NCBI GenBank assembly: GCA_028622995.1
Contig: JAJQJQ010000010.1
Location: 3,534,001-3,598,000 of the forward strand
Reading direction: 5' to 3'
Length of the DNA: 64,000 bases
From: Panagrolaimus kolymaensis
Lineage: Eukaryota; Nematoda; Chromadorea; Rhabditida; Panagrolaimidae
Both the position numbers and the translations under genes were made by a program. The notes beneath the pieces were generated by a model that ran no database searches, had not been told where the DNA came from, and saw only the letters and a list, made by a program, of their open reading frames with translations. Below, in pieces: positions 1-12,915 of this stretch (the stretch's first letter is position 1; the number at the start of each line of letters is the position of its first letter).

Positions 1-604
1 TGTAAAGCTCAATAATTAGTCGATGCAATAATAAAGTTATATTAATTTTTCAAGTTTATAAACATCTTCCAGAGTAATTAGCTGATCATCTAAAAAAACG
101 TGACAAACAGAAAAATATATTTGTAATAGATTTGGAATGCAAAACATCCAAAAAAGTTTTTGTGGCGCTGATTTTTTTTGTAGCTTTGTAGAAATGGTTG
201 AAAATGCATCATTTTAACACTTAATTTTCAAAAATAACTTTCGAATAAGAATTGCCCATCTCTCGAAAACAAAAAATTTTTTTATACAACTTTAAAATTA
301 TAAAATAATTTTGTTTAAGGTTGGACCAATGAATGTGGAAAAAAGAAAACAATTTCTTGCATTTTTAAAGCCTTTAACTATAAATTAAATTTTAATTCCG
401 ATAAATTAATAAATAAATAATTACTAAATGCCATAATTAAATTAAATAATAAATTAAACGAAGGAGAAAAAACAACAATAAAAAATGGAAACGCAAAAAA
501 TGCGCATACTTTATAGAAACCTTAATTTTTTGATAATTAAGTGAGAAGAAAGAGATATCTTGGATTTGTTGATTGCCACATAACAACCGCTTGCCATCAC
601 AACT
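1..604. other. 3' flank without a gene
   Basis: A+T-rich sequence downstream of the cysteine-rich gene that ends at 605. I see no convincing coding frame, tRNA or repeat. Only short homopolymers and TAAATTAA-like words occur. Confidence 0.6.
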
Positions 605-3600
605 CTAACTTGGTAGACATTCATTTGTGGCAACATTACATGTAAAACCAACAGGACAGTCACCACCAATACATGGACCAATTGAACCATTGTCAGTACC
701 GGCATCAAGAGTTGGAAGACAAATATCACCAAGACTGGGAACGCAAGCGGATCCTAAAACATTTTGGTTAAATTTGCACAGTATAAAATGAGTTCTTACC
801 TGCTGGACAAGCTCCACCAAGACATGGACCAAGTTGATCTGCGGTATTGGTATAATCAACATTAGGACAACATTGTGGATCAGTGGCATCATTATCGCAG
901 AGGTATCCGGTCGGGCAAGCTCCATCAATACATGGTCCACTTGCATCAATAGCTGGGCAGGTAATGGCATTAGCAGTACCACAACAATAATTATTAGGGA
1001 AAGTTCCGACGCAAGTGTATCCAGTGGGGCAAATGTTGTTAACACATCGACCAATGGATGTTTGACCAACGGGACAAACTAAAAAATACGTTTAACAGAA
1101 AAATTTTCAATGACCTAGTATTTACTTGTAAGAGTGGATGGGCAGCATACATTACCGGTGGTACAAGTAAATCCTGAACCACATCGACCATTAATACAAG
1201 CTCCAACAGCTGAACTTCCATCAAGACAACGAGGAGTTGCTGAAGCAGAATTACAGCAAAGATTGTTTATGCAAGTAAATCCTGTGCCACACAAGTTGTT
1301 AACACATGCACCAGCGGCTTGAGTTCCATCAGGGCAAACAGTTGGGCAGCAAGAGTTGGATTGTGTATTGCAAGAATATCCAGAACTACATTGTCCATTC
1401 ATGCAATTTCCAACAGAGATACGGTTTCCAGGACAAGTACCTAAATAGTTTGGAATAAGAGATCGATTGTTTGTTAATTAAGAAAAGGGTTAAGAAATAT
1501 TTACTTACTAATTTGTCTGACATTTGCGCAACACATGTTAGTAGATTGGACACATTGGTATCCAGCAGAACAGTATCCACTGTTACAGGTTCCATAGGGC
1601 ATACCACCTCCGGGGCAGCCTAAAACATGTAGGCTCAGGTTTTTTGTTTGTTAAAAAAGTTAAGTGAAAGTGCAGAGTTAATTAACAATCAAATCAAGAA
1701 ATAAAAAAAGTAATAATTGTGAGAGACACACTCACTCGACGATGTTTGTTGGGAACAACAAATTCCTGATACACATACTTCTCCAGAAGAACAAGAAGAA
1801 AAACATCTTTTGCCAGTGGAAACTTGATTACTGGAACATTGGGATTTTAAGCAACATGATGAAGCTTGGGTAGTACAACATCCAACATATCCCCGAGGAC
1901 ATTTTGGATTACAAGAAGGGTTAGTGGCTGAAAACATGGTAAGCGGGAGAGGTTAATGCAAAGCTATGTTATTTTTTGTGGTTGGTTTTTTTTTGTTGCA
2001 AAAATTATAAATCAAGCAACGTCAAACAAAACTAATGCGTGAATGTGAATATTGTATAATTTTTAAACTTACGAATTTGAACAACTTGTGGAATTCGAAT
2101 ATTGTTGTTGTTGCATTGAGGACATGATTGAGTAACTGCAAAAATATTTTATTCAATAATTTATATTTTTTGTTTGTTTAAATATTAAAAAGTTAGAGAT
2201 TAAACTAACTGGTTATGGGTCTCCGTTTAATCTCGGAATGATGCGGTTTATTAGGATTGGTAATATCTGTTAAAGGGAGTAGTAAAGGGCAGCAAAGATC
2301 CACAGCAATATCACAAAACAATCCAGGTGGACATTCTTGGGAAGCGGTACACTTTATAGGTGATGAAAATCCAGCTGCACAACCAACTAAAAATGGGAGA
2401 AAGGCTTGGATATGGAAAGTTAAAAAAGTTCAGGGACAAAAGTTTCTATAAAAAGCAAAGCAAAAAGCGTTGCTTTTATAATAAAAAAATCTCGAAAAGT
2501 TACGGTAATGGATAAATTAATTAAATGGAAAGCGCACATCCGTTTCCAGATGCTTTAATCAGTACCCGATCAAGGGTGGAGATTTCACTTGGTAATCCAT
2601 ATCCAGGCGGGCCAACAGGAAAATCCGCAATAGTTTCATTGAGAACATTTTTAGTTGTATTTAATAATTTCTTATTTGTTAATTTTGTTTCATTTTTACC
2701 TATAAGAAAAACACACAGGATATAAAAGCAAGCATTAATTTTGGTTAGGCAAAAAATTCAAAAGCAATCAAAAATTATTAATGTTATAAAATCTGTTTTT
2801 AATAATAGTTTTAAAATACCAAAATAAAAAACATACTTTGTATAGGAGCAACAGGGGCTGAACTACAGCAATAGCCATTGTTGCAAGTGCCAATATTACA
2901 TGGACTATTATTATTGCACTGAGTATAAGTGCAGATAACACCACCAGAGGCAGCTTGGCCTAAAATACACAGTAGCTTTAATTAAGATAAAGGTGAAGAG
3001 AAAAAAACTAATAAGGAGAAGCAAGCCCGCGTAATTCCACTTTGCGCAACCAAAAAAAATGTCAAGTGGAATGCAACGATGCTTTAATTCATTTTTATTT
3101 TATTTTTATTTTTTATAAAAATATAACTCACGAGCAACATGTCGAATGGTTTTAGTATGGCCAATACAAGATTGATGTTCAAAGCTAAACACAAAATCTT
3201 GTTGGCAGCTACGTTTAATCCATCTTTGACTACTAAAAAGATAGAGAAAAGAATTTTAAAATGGAATACTTTAAAATTTCGCTTACGAGCTATCACATTG
3301 AAGATATGAACCAGCTTGTTCGTAATTTTGCTGAAGACAAGTTTCAGAAGTAGTACAAGCTTGACTTTCACGAGCATTGCTATCTTGTTCTATAAATAAA
3401 AGAAATATATGAAAAAATAACAAAATAAAAAGAATATTCTAACCGCAAATATTGCTTAATTGTTTAAAACTTTTTTTAGGATGTTGTTGGGCCATTTGAT
3501 TTTCATTTGAGCCGGGCGCTGAAGCTGCTCGGCTTTTAACAACCCAAATACCGCCACCATCTTGAGAACTAAAATTACTGCGAAAGATAAAAAAAATGAA

Positions 3601-3914
3601 AGTCAGAATTTAAATATAAAATATAAGCTTACTCATCCTTGGCTTCACACGCTAAGAAAAATTGAGTTTGTTTAGCTCCAATTTGTACATCTGGTGTGCC
3701 AGTTTTACATGACCCACCAATCACTGGAGTATTTTGGGTATGTGAATAAGCTAAAGAATATCAAAGATAAAAAACAAATAATAAAATAAAGACTTGGAAT
3801 AAAAAAAAATCAAGACTTTGAGATCAATGAAAAACATAAATGCCAAAATAAAACATAAAAAATAAACTTGCCTAAGAAACAAATTAGCGATAAAACCAAA
3901 GGTTTATGCAACAT
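605..3914 (-). CDS. secreted cysteine-rich multi-repeat protein (EB/lustrin-type repeats)
   Basis: A multi-exon gene on the minus strand. The start at 3914 gives a signal peptide beginning MLHKPLVLSLICFLAYSHT, completed across the first intron. The next exons contain a segment with an RWIKRSC...FSFEHQSC pattern that recalls small chitin-binding-like Cys domains. The C-terminal two thirds are repeated modules of about 30-45 residues with the pattern G.C..G.C..G..C....CC, for example around 1115-1430 (CVNNLCGTGFTCINNLCC and related units). The protein ends ECLPS-stop at 605. At least eight such modules can be read in exons at 605-751, 790-1080, 1115-1440, 1507-1620, 1740-1935, 2210-2390, 2845-2960 and neighbours. 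Family knowledge: nematodes have many EB, lustrin and DX-type secreted proteins, likely extracellular matrix or cuticle; no enzyme activity is implied. Intron 1 (3751-3871) has a GC donor. Exact internal exon edges are approximate. Confidence 0.75.
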
Positions 3915-6900
3915 CTTATTTTATTATTGAAGGTGAATACTGAACGGTGGTCAGGCTGTTTAATCGTTTTGAGCAATTTTAGTAGTAGTTAGTTCAACAC
4001 AAAGGGAGTTGTTTGCATTAAAGCACTTAAGTTAAGGGACGAGAATCTTTTGAGATGTGGCCACGCCACTGACCAACCAAACAAGCCGAACAACAACAAA
4101 AAAGAAGAACGAAATTCGCGCACAGCTTTAGGAGAATATATTTTTTTATTTTTCGACGATCGGGGCGGCCTCAAGAGTCAAATGGTCAAATTGGTCTACT
4201 CTACTTACTTTTAGCGACGTATCTTGCTAGTTAATAAGAAAAAAAGAGGTAGGTATGCGATCTGATTTTTTTTACCGAAAAAAAGAAATCTTCTTTCTTT
4301 TTTCTTTTTTTGGTGGTGCTGATGATGAACATAACAGAATTGTTGCGCGTCACCGACGATAATGGCTGTTGGTGGTTGTTGTTTCATCGTCGTCTGTATA
4401 TAGATAGATAGAGTCCAAACGAAGGTGATGGTGGTTGTTGTGAAAGTTGGACACACTTAACTTATAGCATCTTCTTCTTTTTTGATTTTTCTTTTGTCGT
4501 GGTCAGCAAATTAAGATCAGTAGTAAGAGTTACTTACTAACTTACCGCCAAAATATACTCATTATCCTTGCATAGTAGTAAACTGTTAATCCTATATTTT
4601 TTTGCGTTCCCCCGACACTGACTGGCGTCTTCTTCATCATTTTTTCACAACATTGATGATTGCTTGCTTTCTTAATGAAAAAGGATCGCTAACATTAAAA
4701 TCTAATGACAAAAATGAAGACAATGAAATGTATTAACAAAATAAATATAAAGTGCATGAAGAAAAAACGGTGAATTTCAACTTGAGTTCAACAGTGTACA
4801 CTCATCTTATCGCTAGGTTAATAATAACAGAAAAATGCATGGAACCCAGTCTTTCTCCAAATTCAGGACCACTTAGCTTAGTAGAAAAACTGTGTTTTGT
4901 ATGACTATCTATAACTCGAAGAAAAAAAATCAGGTTGGACAACTTCCAATTTTTTCTCGATCCTGCCACTTATCCTTCTTGAAAATAAAAAGATGATTCA
5001 TTCATCCGATTTTTTTTTCAAAGGAATTTTTCTATTAGCGAAAGTATGTGTTTAGAAAAGCGTTTTTTCCTTTCCTTTATTGTCTGGAAATAAAAAGGGA
5101 TTCAATTTTCAAAAACCTTTGACCACAATAGGTTTAACCATACATAATGGGATAGATAGGTAATATAAGCAAATAAAGAGTATTTCGCTCATCGGATTTG
5201 ATTTCTTTAACCTTTGTGTGATGCGATAATATTTCACCATCGAATTATAAAAAAACCTGTCTCCTCAAAGATAAAAATACCTTCCACATAAAAAAAGAGA
5301 GAGAATTAATCATAATTTTCCTTTCGAAATTAAAAATACTGTTTGATCGAAGAAAAAAAAGTATGTCATTTTTGTAAATTGTTTGTTTTTAAAGTGCACA
5401 TTTTTTAATTCTTTTTTTTCTTCTTCTTTTTCTTGGCATCAATTCATTTGTTTGCATATTTTATTTTGATGTGTGCGATTAACTGTCAAAAAAATATTGG
5501 ATGTAAAGCCGAAACGTTAGTTTCATCTTCAGTTAGTCGTTGTTGTAGCTTCTACGAAAGAAACGAGAAAACTACACAGAAAAAAGCCTCTGTTGCGAGA
5601 AAAAAAAAAAGAAAAAAAAATTTTGCTTGTCTATTTTGAGGCAACCAACAGAAAAAAAGAAAAAAGAAAAAAGAAAAAAAGATTTAGTTATATCCATCGG
5701 AGGAGAGAGATTATCAAATAAAACACAAATTTTTTAAAGCCTCAAGAAGTAAAAAAGCTTTAACAAATTTTTAAAATTAAAAAAAGAAAAAAAAGAAACG
5801 GAAAATATGAGTACATTTTTTTAAATGTTTATTTGTTTAACTTTCTTGACATTGACTTTTTTAGTACTACAGCCACTCATTTTTCGCTAATTTATTATTA
5901 TTTTTTGTTCATGATTTTTTGAAAAAAAATAACTTCAAACAAAATTTCTCTAATTTTGGTCAAAAAAAAAGGGAAATTTGTTGTTCGTTGCTTAGAAACG
6001 AATTTTCACTTATTCACTCACATTTTTTTTCTCTAACTAAATTTTAGTAGTAGTCTGCGAAAAAATTTTCCCACCTTTGTATGTTAATGGTGATGAAGAA
6101 GAAAGCTAGCAAGCAAAAAAATAAAAATAAAAATAACGCCACTTAAGATAACGAGAGAACTCGTGCGCTACTTTAAGCTAAAAAAAAAGGAAAGAAAAAA
6201 GAAGCCTTTCACAAGTCAACACATTTTTTAAAATCAATTTCCATACTTATTTTTTTTTTTGCAATCCTTTTACAAAAAAAATATTTAACCTTCTTAAAAC
6301 AATGTCATGTCAGACAAGAGCTTTTGTTTAAAAAACTTGTCGATCACTCAAAAAGTAAAAAGTCAACAAATATCCATAAAAAACGAAGTAAAATTTAAAA
6401 AAAGTGAACAACAAAAAAAGAAAAATGTTTTCAAAGTTTTATTCGTCGCTGTTCCCATTTTTTTTTCTTCTTCATAATTTGTGTGTCAAACAAGAAAAAT
6501 TTAATAATATCATTTTTACTTTTGCATCTATATGAAATTATAAGTTTAATATAAAAAAACTATGTAAAATTTTAAAAAAACATTTGGAAAACAAAATGGA
6601 CAAAATATATTTTCTTTTTTACTTAATTATAAAGAAAGCTCTAAATTGGGCAATAATAGACGATAGAATGATGACAATTTAATTTATGAATGAATAGAAT
6701 AGACCGGAGAAACACTAAATCAAATGCTAAAATTGGAGAAAAGTTATCTAAAAAATGTATAAAAGATTCTAAAGTTCAAAAGCCATATTTTTCTGATGAT
6801 TTAAAAACATGAAATTTTATTAAATATTTTGCCCAAGTTATTTTTCTTTACCAAAATTGTAGTAAAAGAAATTGGAGTAGGATTTGCAGGCTCCAATATT

Positions 6901-7528
6901 TTCCCTATAACTTTGGAGATAAGAAAAAAAAGTACGCTTATTTCACGAGGAATAAAAAAAAATATATTTGGAGATCGAATAAAATGGTTAGAAATTACTT
7001 GAGAAAAAGAAAAGAAAAAAAAGTACACCGTTAAAAATTTAAAAATGAAACACAAAATGGACGAAATAGAAGTTTTCAGCCTAAATTAAAAAAAAATATA
7101 ATATGTATGAGTTTTGGATAATAATAAAAAAAATGAAAAGAACAATTTAAACGAAAATTTGAGGTGAGCAGTAAATTGGTAAACTTATTGAAAATAATAT
7201 AATTCTTTTTTATCTCTATTTGTGTTAGATACTTAACAATCATTATTTCACCGGGGTTGGATAAATAAAATTTAAGTATAAGTAAATGCTCTGCATTTAC
7301 AAGCTATTAATGATTTTTAAGCTATTCTATCACAAAAAAAAAGATGGTATAAAAAAATACAAAATCAGAGGCATGATTATTAAGATAAAGGAAAAGAGAA
7401 GAAGAAAAATAATATATGAGTTACTTAACTAAATATATTGGCTAATATTAAAAAAAATGATGGATGGCGTCGATATGTGGTAATAATAAAAAACAGCTTT
7501 AAAAAATCAACGAAAATAATAATATTTA
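3915..7528. other. 3.6-kb intergenic region
   Basis: Lies between the stop of crh-1 and the start of the cysteine-rich gene. It should hold the crh-1 3' UTR and the promoter of the Cys-rich gene. The sequence is dominated by A/T homopolymers. Open frames at 4211-4456, 5433-5639 and 6801-7055 are low-complexity and show no domain, so I do not call them genes. Confidence 0.6.
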
Positions 7529-8138
7529 TCATTGTAATTCAGCTTTTTCTTTTCGACAATATAATTCTTTTAATGTTTTTAATTCTTCAATAAGTGCCTT
7601 ATTTTGATTTTCTAATACCGCTACTCGATTTTCCAAACATTTTACATATTCTTTTTTCTTTCGTCTACATTCTTTTGCTGCTTCCCTAAAAATTTCATTT
7701 CTTTATTTATGTTTAATTTTAAATTAATTTTTTACCTATTTTTTAGTAATCTAACTTGTCGCTTTCGATTACCTTCATCTTCTGGAGGTTGCATTCCACC
7801 ATTACTATTTCGATTTCCAGACATACCGCCCATGGGGCTTGAACTTGAACTATAGACATTTAATAAATTTTGAGGCCAATCTGAAATATCGCTTTCATCA
7901 GGTTCATATTCTTCGTAGTTAATATTCAAACCATTATTCATGAAATTGGCCGCTGCAGCAGATGAAACTCTTGCAACAATATCATTTATGGGTTTAATAC
8001 TGAGTAAATCATTTGGATTAACATGAACTAATACATTATTTTGAGGTGGTGGCTGTTGTTGTTGTTGCTGTTGTTGTTGCTGCTGTTGACGTTGTTGCTG
8101 TTGTTGTTGAGATTCAGATGTTATAGCATTTTGAATTT

Positions 8139-8170
<32 letters not shown>

Positions 8171-8942
8171 AGATCTGTGAGGGTTCGAGGTGAAAATACA
8201 TTATTTCCAGAATTTCCAACAGAATTAGATGAATCTATATCATTTGCAGGACTTGCAGATGTTACTCCATGCATTGTGCCATTACTTGCTGATGGAACAT
8301 ATAATGATGACAGCGTGTCTAAAAAAGAATATATGCTTAGATAGTTTTTTATCAGTAAAATAGTGCACAAAAGAAAAATCAATCAATAATAATCCTTTTT
8401 TTTACTGATAAGTTTGATCTTCTTTTTTTTCTATTTCACTTACTTAGAGAAACGGGTGGTGGCAAATTTCCTCCACGATCCATACCGCCGCCGCCTTCGT
8501 CGATTTCTTTTTTAAGAGTTTTATCCCCCACGGTTTCAAGATCTTTTAATATCATACTAAAAAAAGATATGATTTATTAATCGATCAAAGGTATATTAGA
8601 ATTTATTAATTAATTTACCGATATGATGGTCGCCGATTTAATTGTTCACGGCGTCGACGGGCTTCATCTTCGGTTAAAAATTCTGGTTCAATATGTGAGC
8701 CCTGTAAATATCGTTGATTATGTATGTAATCAATTTTTGTCGTTTTTTGTTGTTAAAATTTACAATGTCAAATGACGCTGCTTTGTTAAGAGCGTTATTT
8801 AACTTTGCATGTTTTTAATCGGATCAATGTGAGTTTCATGGTTTTAAAAAAATATATTTATATTAACGAGACTTACATTGACTGTGTCACGGAGGTCAGA
8901 ATGCTTCAAACCAGCCGGAAGGCCTGAGGACTGCAGCGACAT
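7529..8942 (-). CDS. CREB-family bZIP transcription factor (CRH-1)
   Basis: Five exons: 8877-8942, 8619-8701, 8444-8556, 7736-8318 and 7529-7685; all junctions keep frame. The start MSLQSSGLPAGLK is followed by the kinase-inducible domain, with the PKA/CaMK site RRPSYR split between exons 2 and 3 and followed by MILKDLETVGDK. Next come a long polyglutamine tract, a Q/N/S-rich region, and at the C-terminus the CREB basic region and zipper: VRLLKNR, then EAAKECRRKKKEYVKCLENR, then leucine heptads, ending ELQ-stop. Family knowledge: nuclear activator that binds CRE (TGACGTCA), is activated by phosphorylation of the RRPSY serine, and acts in memory, feeding and lifespan control in C. elegans. Upstream 5' exons with alternative starts, as in other CREB genes, could exist; a CAG acceptor lies just 5' of the chosen ATG. 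Identity is very secure. Confidence 0.95.
8052..8163 (-). repeat. CAA/CAG polyglutamine tract in crh-1
   Basis: Plus-strand GTT/TTG/CTG triplets encode two glutamine runs, one near 8054-8115 interrupted by an arginine, one near 8141-8163, separated by an AITSES-like linker. Such runs are prone to length polymorphism. Confidence 0.9.
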
Positions 8943-10728
8943 GGCAACATTAATGGCCACAGCGAATATAAGCCTGCAGTTAAAAATGGATATAATTATT
9001 AAATGAAAAAAAAAGTTTCTAGAACAACAAATAAATACAATCACGTGGACAGCATACGCAATCGAACGGGGGTACTTGATTAACACAAAGAAAAAAAATA
9101 TCTTAGCTATATTTGCATATTTTATGAACGACCGACTAAAAAGTTTTTTTTATTTCAAAGCAAAATGGTTAGATAAAGTAAGTGCATAGCAGCAGCCGCA
9201 TGTTCATGGCATTCCATGACAACGGAAAAATGACATCAATCTCGCGGCGTAATAGCTCTCTCTCTCTCTCTCTCTATGCAGAAAGAGCACGTACGGTAGT
9301 AGGGCTTCGCGGGCTGTTTAAACACACACATAAATAGAGAGAGATAGGACCTTTTTTTCAACAACTCTATACTCAATATTTGTGCGGCCATATATTTGTT
9401 GTAACAAGATGCAAGGGGCAAGTGTATAGCTACGCAGCAGTTTCCGTCATCATTTTGTTGGTTGGTTGAGCCATCAATAAGTTTTGTTTGGCGGTGGCGG
9501 TGAGAAGGCATCTTTCTCATTCAAAAGACATAGGAGAAACACGAGAAAGAAAAAGGAGAATAAAAAAATAAACGAAAAAAACAGGCACACGCTGAGCAGC
9601 AACATTTTTTATAAAGAAAGGAGAAAGAGAATAAAAAAAGTGTATGCATACACGCACGCTACTGATGACTTTTTTTTCTTCTTTTTCTTGTCACATGCAT
9701 ATGTGTGTGCATTTATTTTTATTTTTTGTGTTGGTTTATAAGCTTTTAAAATGATTGAACAAAGTAGTAACACAAAAAAAAGACTCTCTTTCTTTCTTTC
9801 ACTTCATTGGCAACAAATCAACTTAATTGGAGTCTCATATTTTCTGGTCTATTATTTGTAGCAACAAAAAAAGCAGAAACTTCCGCTGCCAATCAGCAAC
9901 CCATATCAGTGCTTTCCCTTTTTTAATTGAGAGTTTCTTTGCTAAAAGAGGAAGATAGTTGTTTTTTTTTCTTTTGGTTTTTCATCAGTGCTTTGAACTT
10001 CTTCTTTCTTTTTTAAAGTCATCCATCAAAATTTAAAAACCATGAATGTTAAAAATAAAAAGTGAAAGTAAAAGAAGAAAATGCGTTACAATTGAAATAT
10101 TGTTTTTGAAGTAAATAAAAAGTGAAAGTAGCAACATGATTAAAAAATTAGGCTTTTTTGAAGTAATAAAATTCAAAACAAAATAATATTAAAATGTTTA
10201 ATTTAAATAGATATTTAAAACAAAAAAATGATTAGTCACGCCAGGGAAAAGAAAAAGAGGAGAGAAAAAACCGGATAAGAGGAAAAAAGTTTAAAATCAA
10301 GTTTTTGACATTCTCGTTTGTTCATCCTCAAAATGAACGGGGTCAATGCAAAGCAGCGCAAAAGGAAGAAGAGATATAACACAACTCAAAAATGGAAAGA
10401 AAAATAACGTTATTAAACATTAAAATTAGAGAGAGGGTTTGTCATAAAAATATATAAAAAAGTGAATCTTACTTTCTGAAATCCCCTCTGGGCTTCTTCC
10501 AGAGAAATCTCGATGGTAGAAAAAAAGAGATGCTAATGTCGCTATCTTTTTTTTTTGCAATCCGGTTTGGGTTTCGCGGATGAAGAGGTTCTAGGTCAGT
10601 TCACGTCTGGTTTGTTTCATCTCGAAAGCACACGCCTAAGGCAAAAAAATAATATCCTCCCAAATATTTTCAATCTTTTTATCGCTATTCTTTTGTCCTT
10701 CCTTAAAAAAGTTTAAGAAAGTGGCAAA
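8943..10728. other. divergent 1.8-kb intergenic region between crh-1 and the lipase gene
   Basis: Holds the promoters of crh-1 (leftward) and the lipase gene (rightward). A CT microsatellite lies at 9256-9275. Short duplicated words around AATAAAAAGTGAAAGTA occur near 10050 and 10113. Open frames at 9236-9520 and 9484-9741 run through microsatellite and A/G-rich sequence and are not called as genes. Confidence 0.6.
9256..9275. repeat. (CT)n microsatellite
   Basis: Ten consecutive CT units in the crh-1 upstream region. A shorter GA-rich run follows near 9336-9345. Confidence 0.9.
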
Positions 10729-11942
10729 ATGCTGATAATATTTTGGACTTTTATTTCCATTTGGGCTACTATCGCCGCTCAAAAGCTTCCGAATGGACCT
10801 TTAACAGAAGACTTTCAAAATTGGTTGATTAGTAATGGCTATGAAAGGGATGCATTTGATCGCTCTGATGTTGGACCCAGCGGTAGCTTTGGTGGAAAAT
10901 TAAAATCTACGGATAAGGTTTTTATTTTTTTAATTCTTTCCTAAAAATGGAATTAAAAAAATGAAAGATTTCAGATTCATAATGAGCCTGTAATCTTTGT
11001 TCATGGAACTGGGGATGCAGCCTTACATATTCAAGCCAATACAGCAACAGGATGGTCGAGATCAATTCAATATTTTCTTGAACAAAATTATACCAATGCT
11101 GAATTATATTCTACAACTTGGGGTGATACATGGGGATCAGGGAATGTATTGGATAGTTACAACACAATCCATACATGCTCATTTGTGCTTTCAATTCGAC
11201 GCTTCATTAAAGCTGTAATTGATTACACGGGAGCTGCTAAAGTTGATATTATCGCGCATTCCGTTGGAGTTCCATTAGCTCGAAAAGCAATCAAAGGTGG
11301 AGAATTAATTGCCACCGATGGTAATTGCACCATTGGTCCACCATTAAGCAAAAATATTGATACCTTTTTGGGCATTGCTGGACCAAATTATGGTTTATGC
11401 ACATGTCAACTCGCCCAAACGGTTCCTGCTTGGTGTAATGCTTTGGATGGGCTTTATCCTGGATATACATGTGAAGACCAAGTATGTAAGAATAAAGCTA
11501 TAATAAATACGAAAGCATTAGCCTCAGCAACTAAGACGTTTTAATCCTCTTTTTTAATTTGCTTTTTTTCCTTTTAGCTTTTATGCGGCTACACTTCATC
11601 CAAATGCACACAAAATAATTATTCCGTCTTTTTGGAACAACTAAATAAAAATCCAGCTCGAGAAGCTGAGCATATTTATGCAATGTGGTCAGATGGTATG
11701 TTATTGAATTTGTATTTTGTCGTTGTTGTCGACATAAAAATGAAATGAACTTTTAAAATAGTATTAAAAATTTTTTTTTAGTTGATGAAGTATTACTTTT
11801 CAAAGGAATGACTTGGGGAAAGCCTACAAGCCGTATTCCTGGTATGAATGGGCGATGGATTTCTGATCGTAACAATCACGTGGCTATGAAAGATCTAACA
11901 GAATTGAGACAATATGAAGCAGTTGTTCATCATTCAATTTAA
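10729..11942 (+). CDS. secreted class-2 (Lipase_2-type) triacylglycerol lipase
   Basis: Four exons: 10729-10917, 10975-11481, 11578-11695 and 11782-11942. The start MLIIFWTFISIWATIAAQ is a signal peptide. The second exon begins with the oxyanion-strand segment EPVIFVHGTGD, then TTWGDTWG and the nucleophile elbow DIIAHSVGV, a GHSMG-type motif with Ser as nucleophile. Cysteines that fit the family's disulphides occur in CTCQLAQTVPAWC and YTCEDQ/LLCGY. The C-terminal exon has RNNHVAMKDL, a good candidate for the catalytic His. The length, about 320 residues, fits the nematode LIPS family. Known role of the family: extracellular or lysosomal hydrolysis of acylglycerols. The exact lips orthologue cannot be assigned. 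Confidence 0.88.
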
Positions 11943-12126
11943 TCTATTTCACAAAAATGGCTTTTTATAGCGACACATTGTTAATTAAGTTATTTGTATA
12001 TAAACGCGTTTTTTAAAACATAAAAATTTAAAATAGAGAAATTTTATTATACCATACAAAATAGAGAGAAACAAAAAGATTGAGCAAAATGGATAAACAT
12101 AAAAAAAACAAAAATATCCCTTTATT

Positions 12127-12915
12127 TTACCATGAATCTTTTTTTGAGCAAGTACCTTCATCGTGGTAATAATTCATAGTATTCATTGCCATTTTCTTGA
12201 CATTTTTATTTTTATGAGTTTCAAGACGTTGAATACTGATTAAACCATTACAATTTTCAAGTTGTTGGAAAATTTCGCATCTTTTATCTTCAGATTTGTG
12301 AAGTATATTGTAATATCCAATTAAAATATTTTGAGTAATATCAGCTTCTTTGTTTCCTATTTTTTTCAAATAATTTACAAAATTCTTTGATAATATTGAT
12401 CATAGTAAGCAGATGGATATCATTTCCATTTGTTGTGAAAAATGATAATAACATAATTGCATCTTTTTGAATTTCCAAGGTTGAAGAGCTAAGCTTCTCA
12501 ATAATGGACAAAATAAGGTTGGAATCAAGGAGGGTTGAAATTTGATTGTTAAAGTTCATACTGACTTGACGAATAATTCTAAGTGATAAATTAACAACTC
12601 TTTCATCAGAACTTTTTAAAAACTTTGGCATTGATTTAAGAATCCCGCTATCACCCATAAACTTTTCGTTTTCTTCATTAATCCTTTTGCCAATGGTCAC
12701 TAACGCGGTGGTTCAGGTTTGTTCAAACCGATGATCCAAAAGTTGAATTAAATTTTTTATAATTTTTTCATTATCAAAAATCTTTTGATATTTTAAATTT
12801 TCTCCATGAATTAAAATGGGAAGTAAAAGTGCAGCATTTTTAGCTATTTCGTCGTTCGAATGACGGACTAAAGCAAGAATGGTTTTTAACCATTCGTTGG
12901 CCGTTTTATCTTTAA
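12127..12915 (-). pseudogene. importin-alpha C-terminal ARM-repeat relic
   Basis: Translation of the minus strand resembles the last ARM repeats of karyopherin/importin alpha. I recognise a segment like LDSNLILSIIEKL...TLEIQKDA (family: IDANLVPMIIHLL...TQKEAAW) and a C-terminal GLISIQRLETHKNKNVKKMA (family: GLEKIEQLQNHENEDIYKLA). Two lesions break it: an in-frame TGA at 12713-12715, and a one-base frameshift in a run of seven T (12360-12366, A7 on the coding strand). Removing one A would join the frames. The 5' part is cut by the foldback element at 12916-13169, and the N-terminal importin-beta-binding region and first ARM repeats are missing. Relationship to importin alpha is inferred from remembered family sequence. 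An assembly indel could explain the frameshift, but not the TGA and truncation together. Confidence 0.75.

Noticed and set aside
4211..4456. Minus-strand ORF starting MCPTFTTTTITFVW
   Set aside because: Low-complexity translation of TGGTGGTTGTTG repeats; not supported by splice structure.
5121..5140. GGTTTAACCATACATAATGG as a possible spliced-leader RNA gene start
   Set aside because: It diverges from the SL1 leader after GGTTTAA, and no GT donor or Sm site follows.
9484..9741. Lys/Arg-rich plus-strand ORF in the crh-1/lipase spacer
   Set aside because: Arises from A/G-rich sequence; composition is unlike the surrounding genes' codon use.
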